NCBI GenBank assembly: GCA_019637555.1
Contig: JAHBVK010000017.1
Span: forward strand, 1-64,000
Direction of reading: 5' to 3'
Origin: Anaerolineae bacterium
GTDB taxonomy: Bacteria > Chloroflexota > Anaerolineae > Aggregatilineales > UBA2796
Length of the DNA: 64,000 nt
Both the position numbers and the translations under genes were made by a program. Below, piece by piece: positions 61,102-64,000 of the stretch (position 1 is the first letter of the stretch; every line of letters starts with the position of its first letter). The notes below the pieces were generated by a model, which had not been told where the DNA came from, searched no databases, and saw nothing but the letters and a program-made list of their open reading frames with translations.

Positions 61102-62439
61102 ATGCAATTGCTTGAAGGGGCACGCAACGCCCTGCGGTTGCCAGAGCTACGCAACAAAATTCTATTCACCTTTTTCATTCTGGTGGTGTACCAGTTTGCT
61201 ACGCACGTCCCCGTGCCGGGTGTGAACCGCACCGCCCTCAATACGCTGCTCAACAGCAATGCCAATCTCGGTTTTTTGCAAGTCTTGAATCTGCTTTCCG
61301 GTGGCGCGGTGACCAGCTTTAGCGTGCTGGCGAACGGCGTCTACCCCTACATTACGGCGCAGATCATCTTGCAACTGCTGACGGGCGTGATCCCCGCGTT
61401 AGAGCGCATCCAGAAGGAACCGGGTGGTCAGGAAAAGATCAACCAGTACACCTATTATCTGGCGATCCCGATGGGCTTCTTGCAAGCCGTCGGTCAGATC
61501 AACATTATGGAGAGCATTGCCTCGCAAGCTGGCGTAGGAACGCTGCTGCCGGGCTTTGGTAGTAATACACTGCTGACGCTCACGGTGCTGTTCACAATGA
61601 CGGCGGGCACGATGTTCGCTATCTGGTTGGGCAACCTGATCACCGAGCAGGGTATCGGCAACGGTATCTCGATGATCATCTTCGCGGGTATCGTGGCGCG
61701 CGTGCCCTATAACGCGGGCTTGCTGCTGAGCGATCCTGACTGGGCGATCTATAACGTGCTGGCGTTCGTGCTGCTAACCTTCGCTACAGTGGTCGGCATT
61801 GTGATCATTCAAGAAGGGACGCGGCGAATACCCGTGCAGTACGGTAAGCGCGTGCGCGGGAATAAGCAGTATGGCGGTGGCAGTACGCACATCCCGCTGA
61901 AAGTGAATGCGGTGGGCATGATCCCGCTGATCTTCGCTCAGGCGCTGCTGACCTTCCCCGCGATCCTCGCCAATATCTTCTTCCCCGGATCGAGCTTCGG
62001 TACGTGGCTGCAAGATACCTTTGGCAACCAGCAAGGCGCGGTTTATTGGATTACCGAGTTCGTGCTGGTGGTGGCGTTTACTTACTTCTACACCGACGTG
62101 ATGATCCAGCAGCAGAACATCTCTGAGAATTTGCAGAAGCAGGGCGGTTTCATCCCCGGCATCCGTCCGGGTAAGAATACACAGACCTTCGTCAACAACG
62201 TGACGCGGCGCATTACCTTCGCGGGTGCGTTGTTCCTCGGCTTTGTGGCGATCCTGCCCGGTCTAATGCTGATCGTCGATTACGTGTTCACCGGACGCGC
62301 AATTTACAGCCGCAGCACCAATCCGGCGATGGTGCTCAGTTCCGCTGGTCTAATCATCGTAGTCGGCGTGGTCATCGACACTATGCGTCAACTCGAATCG
62401 CAGTTGGTGATGCGTAACTACGAAGGGTTCATGCGCTAG
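61102..62439 (+). CDS. secY: Protein translocase subunit SecY
   Basis: 445 residues with ten membrane helices. Family landmarks: 'IPALERIQKEPGGQEKINQYTYYLAIPM', 'GSTHIPLKVNAVGMIPLIFAQALLTFPAIL' after the C4 loop ('RRIPVQYGKRVRG'), and 'NLQKQGGFIPGIRPGKNT', the C5 loop that contacts the ribosome and SecA. It is the main channel for export and membrane insertion. GAGG lies 7 nt before ATG 61102. Confidence 0.98.
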   Translation: MQLLEGARNALRLPELRNKILFTFFILVVYQFATHVPVPGVNRTALNTLLNSNANLGFLQVLNLLSGGAVTSFSVLANGVYPYITAQIILQLLTGVIPALERIQKEPGGQEKINQYTYYLAIPMGFLQAVGQINIMESIASQAGVGTLLPGFGSNTLLTLTVLFTMTAGTMFAIWLGNLITEQGIGNGISMIIFAGIVARVPYNAGLLLSDPDWAIYNVLAFVLLTFATVVGIVIIQEGTRRIPVQYGKRVRGNKQYGGGSTHIPLKVNAVGMIPLIFAQALLTFPAILANIFFPGSSFGTWLQDTFGNQQGAVYWITEFVLVVAFTYFYTDVMIQQQNISENLQKQGGFIPGIRPGKNTQTFVNNVTRRITFAGALFLGFVAILPGLMLIVDYVFTGRAIYSRSTNPAMVLSSAGLIIVVGVVIDTMRQLESQLVMRNYEGFMR

Positions 62440-62454
62440 GAGTTGGGTGTAGCA

Positions 62455-63030
62455 ATGGCAAATTACATCCTCCTCGTCGGTGTGCAAGGATCAGGCAAGG
62501 GGACACAAGCGAAACTGATCGTGGAGAAGTACGGACTGCTGCACCTCTCCACTGGCGATCTGTTCCGCACATGGAATACACCGGTGGCGCAGCAAGCACG
62601 TGAGATCGTTAACGCGGGCAACCTCGTTCCCGATTCGATCACCTTGCAGATGGTCAAGGAGCGCTTGCAGGAACCGGATGCAGCGAATGGTGTGCTGTTC
62701 GATGGCTTCCCGCGTACGGTTCCGCAGGCGGAAGGCTTGGACGAACTGCTTAAAGGCTTCGGCGGCAAAGTCGATGCGGTGCTGATGCTCAACCTCGATA
62801 GAGAGGTGGCGATGGAGCGCATCAACAAACGCTTTGCCGAGCAGCAACGCGCTGATGATACGCCGGAAAAGGCGCAAAAGCGCATGAACGACTTCTACAA
62901 CGTCACCCTGCCGACGTTCAATAACTACTACCGTCCCAAAGGGCTGGTGATCGACGTGGATGGCGATCAGAGCGTCGAGGCGGTATCGGCTGAGATCACG
63001 GCGGCGCTGAAGCAGAAGTTAGGAAAGTAG
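62455..63030 (+). CDS. adk: Adenylate kinase with short LID
   Basis: 191 residues from ATG 62455. P-loop 'VGVQGSGKGTQ' (Val-Gln in place of the common Pro-Pro/Pro-Gly), AMP site 'LHLSTGDLFR' and 'LFDGFPRTVPQAEGLDELL', and a short LID ('EQQRADDTPEKAQKRMNDFY') lacking the zinc-type lid. It balances ATP, ADP and AMP. It follows secY by 15 nt, as in most spc operons. Because of the unusual P-loop a related nucleoside monophosphate kinase is possible, but the position supports Adk. Confidence 0.93.
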   Translation: MANYILLVGVQGSGKGTQAKLIVEKYGLLHLSTGDLFRTWNTPVAQQAREIVNAGNLVPDSITLQMVKERLQEPDAANGVLFDGFPRTVPQAEGLDELLKGFGGKVDAVLMLNLDREVAMERINKRFAEQQRADDTPEKAQKRMNDFYNVTLPTFNNYYRPKGLVIDVDGDQSVEAVSAEITAALKQKLGK

Positions 63031-63034
63031 TAGA

Positions 63035-63062
63035 AGTAATGAGTAACGAGTGATGAGTAATG
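63035..63062. repeat. Heptamer repeat family B, copy 9, inside the spc operon
   Basis: AGTAATG AGTAACG AGTGATG AGTAATG, four units in phase, 4 nt after the adk stop and before map. Confidence 0.78.
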
Positions 63063-63115
63063 AGCAAATACGCTCGTGATCATCGCTCGTTATGGATGTT
63101 GAATGGTGTAGGAAG

Positions 63116-63901
63116 ATGGCGGTAAATCTAAAACGTCCCGATGAACTGATCATCATGCGGCAAGCTGGACGCATCGTGGCGCGTGTTCACGCCGCGCTGC
63201 GCGAAGCCGTCCGTCCGGGGATCACGGGACTGCAACTGGATAAGATCGCCCGCGAGGTGATCGCCAAGCATGACGCCATCCCGACCTTCGTGGGGCATCA
63301 TCCGCAGGGCGTAGCGACGGCGTTCCCGTCCGCGATCACGGTTGGCGTCAATCATGAGTTGGTACATGGTATCCCTTCTGACAAGCCGCTGGAAGAAGGG
63401 ACGATTGTCAGCTTGGATGTCGCCGCTACGTACAAGGGGTATGTGGGCGATGCTGCTTTTACGATGGGCGTGGGCAAAATAACGCCGGAATTGCAGCATC
63501 TGATCAATGTCGGCGAGGAGGCATTGGCGGCTGGTATCAAATCAGCACGCGCAGGCAACCAGATCAGCGACATTGCCATGTCCATTCAAGCGGTGATCGA
63601 GGCGAATCACATGACCATGCCGCGCGAATACGGCGGTCACGGCGTCGGACAGCAGATGTGGGAGCCGCCCTCGGTGCCGAATTGGTGGCCACAGGGTCGG
63701 CGCACGAGGCGCTGGCGTAACTATGACTTGCAGCCCGGTATGACCATCGCTATCGAACCGATGGTGCTGACGGGCAAGCAAGAGGTGAAAACCACCAGCG
63801 ATCACTGGACGGTGGTGACAGTCGATGGCAAGCCCTGCACGCACGTTGAGCATACCATCGCTATCACCGAAGATGAGCCGTTGATTCTGACATTGCCGTA
63901 A
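63116..63901 (+). CDS. map: Methionine aminopeptidase, type I
   Basis: 261 residues from ATG 63116 (MAVNLKRPDELIIMRQAGRIVARVH); ATG 63092 is an alternative in frame. The five metal ligands are present: D and D in 'SLDVAATYKGYVGDAAFT', H in 'GGHGVGQQMWEPP', E in 'IAIEPMVL' and E in 'HVEHTIAI'. It removes the initiator Met from new proteins. A segment 'PSVPNWWPQGRRTRRWRNYDL' is a little longer than in E. coli. Confidence 0.97.
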   Translation: MAVNLKRPDELIIMRQAGRIVARVHAALREAVRPGITGLQLDKIAREVIAKHDAIPTFVGHHPQGVATAFPSAITVGVNHELVHGIPSDKPLEEGTIVSLDVAATYKGYVGDAAFTMGVGKITPELQHLINVGEEALAAGIKSARAGNQISDIAMSIQAVIEANHMTMPREYGGHGVGQQMWEPPSVPNWWPQGRRTRRWRNYDLQPGMTIAIEPMVLTGKQEVKTTSDHWTVVTVDGKPCTHVEHTIAITEDEPLILTLP

Positions 63902-63967
63902 TCACGGTGTAGACACATTAGCTTAGTTCGTGTAGAATACGCTGCACTTTGGGAAAAGGGAAACGTT

Positions 63968-64000
63968 ATGGCTCGTATTGAAGGCGTCGATCTGCCCCGC
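63968..64000 (+). CDS. rpsM: Start of ribosomal protein S13 (cut by window edge)
   Basis: The last 33 nt read MARIEGVDLPR, the standard S13 N-terminus (MARIAGVDLP). AAGGGAAA lies just upstream. It follows map by only 66 nt, so infA and rpmJ, which usually lie here, are not in this position. Confidence 0.9.
   Translation, partial: MARIEGVDLPR

Overview
The window is a moderately GC-rich bacterial chromosome segment, most likely from Chloroflexota (Anaerolineae-like). The arguments are the long insertion in ribosomal protein S12, the many ECF sigma / Asp-box-like propeller / YfhO-like membrane proteins, and the single-gene density with many short interspersed palindromes. No 16S gene or other decisive marker is present, so this placement is an inference.

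Layout. 1-7.2 kb: a surface-polysaccharide or glycolipid block, with a truncated membrane protein, a YfhO-like protein, two further polytopic GT-C-like proteins and a DPM1-like GT2. 7.2-12.4 kb: small conserved proteins, two VOC/TfoX-type proteins, and a PfkB kinase plus pseudouridine-5'-phosphate glycosidase that together look like a pseudouridine catabolic pair. 12.4-17.4 kb: a sugar locus with a Gfo/Idh/MocA dehydrogenase, a divergent LacI-type regulator that carries two DNA-binding domains, and a GH65 disaccharide phosphorylase/hydrolase. 17.8-20.2 kb: an ECF sigma factor with its RskA-type anti-sigma factor. 20.6-28.1 kb: a ParB/Srx-fold protein, a YgeW-like carbamoyltransferase and a YgeY-like M20 hydrolase, a VapBC-type pair, and a beta-propeller protein whose signal peptide is cut by a stop codon. 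28.5-34 kb: a second ECF factor translationally coupled to a large membrane protein with a CpaB-like tail, an orphan HicB, a TrmH-type methyltransferase and a cyclase-family protein. 34-37.8 kb: a MerR regulator with a textbook MerR promoter that appears leaderless, followed by three aldo/keto reductases. 38.7-42.5 kb: a DrrA-type ABC exporter with two ABC-2 permeases. 42.8-45.8 kb: a macrolide-type glycosyltransferase and a propeller lipoprotein.

46-64 kb: the fused str-S10-spc ribosomal cluster, in the order rpsL, rpsG, fusA, tuf, rpsJ, rplC, rplD, rplW, rplB, rpsS, rplV, rpsC, rplP, rpmC, rpsQ, rplN, rplX, rplE, rpsN, rpsH, rplF, rplR, rpsE, rpmD, rplO, secY, adk, map, with the start of rpsM at the edge. 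rpoBC is not upstream of rpsL, and infA and rpmJ are missing between map and rpsM.

The most unusual signal is not a gene. At least five families of short interspersed repeats run through the whole window: A, a double hairpin; B, AGTNNYG heptamers; C, a pyrimidine-rich hairpin; D, GTTGAAAGTT inverted arrays; E, CCCGG palindromes. They sit inside operons, including four spacers of the ribosomal protein cluster, and several begin exactly on the TAG stop codon of the upstream gene.
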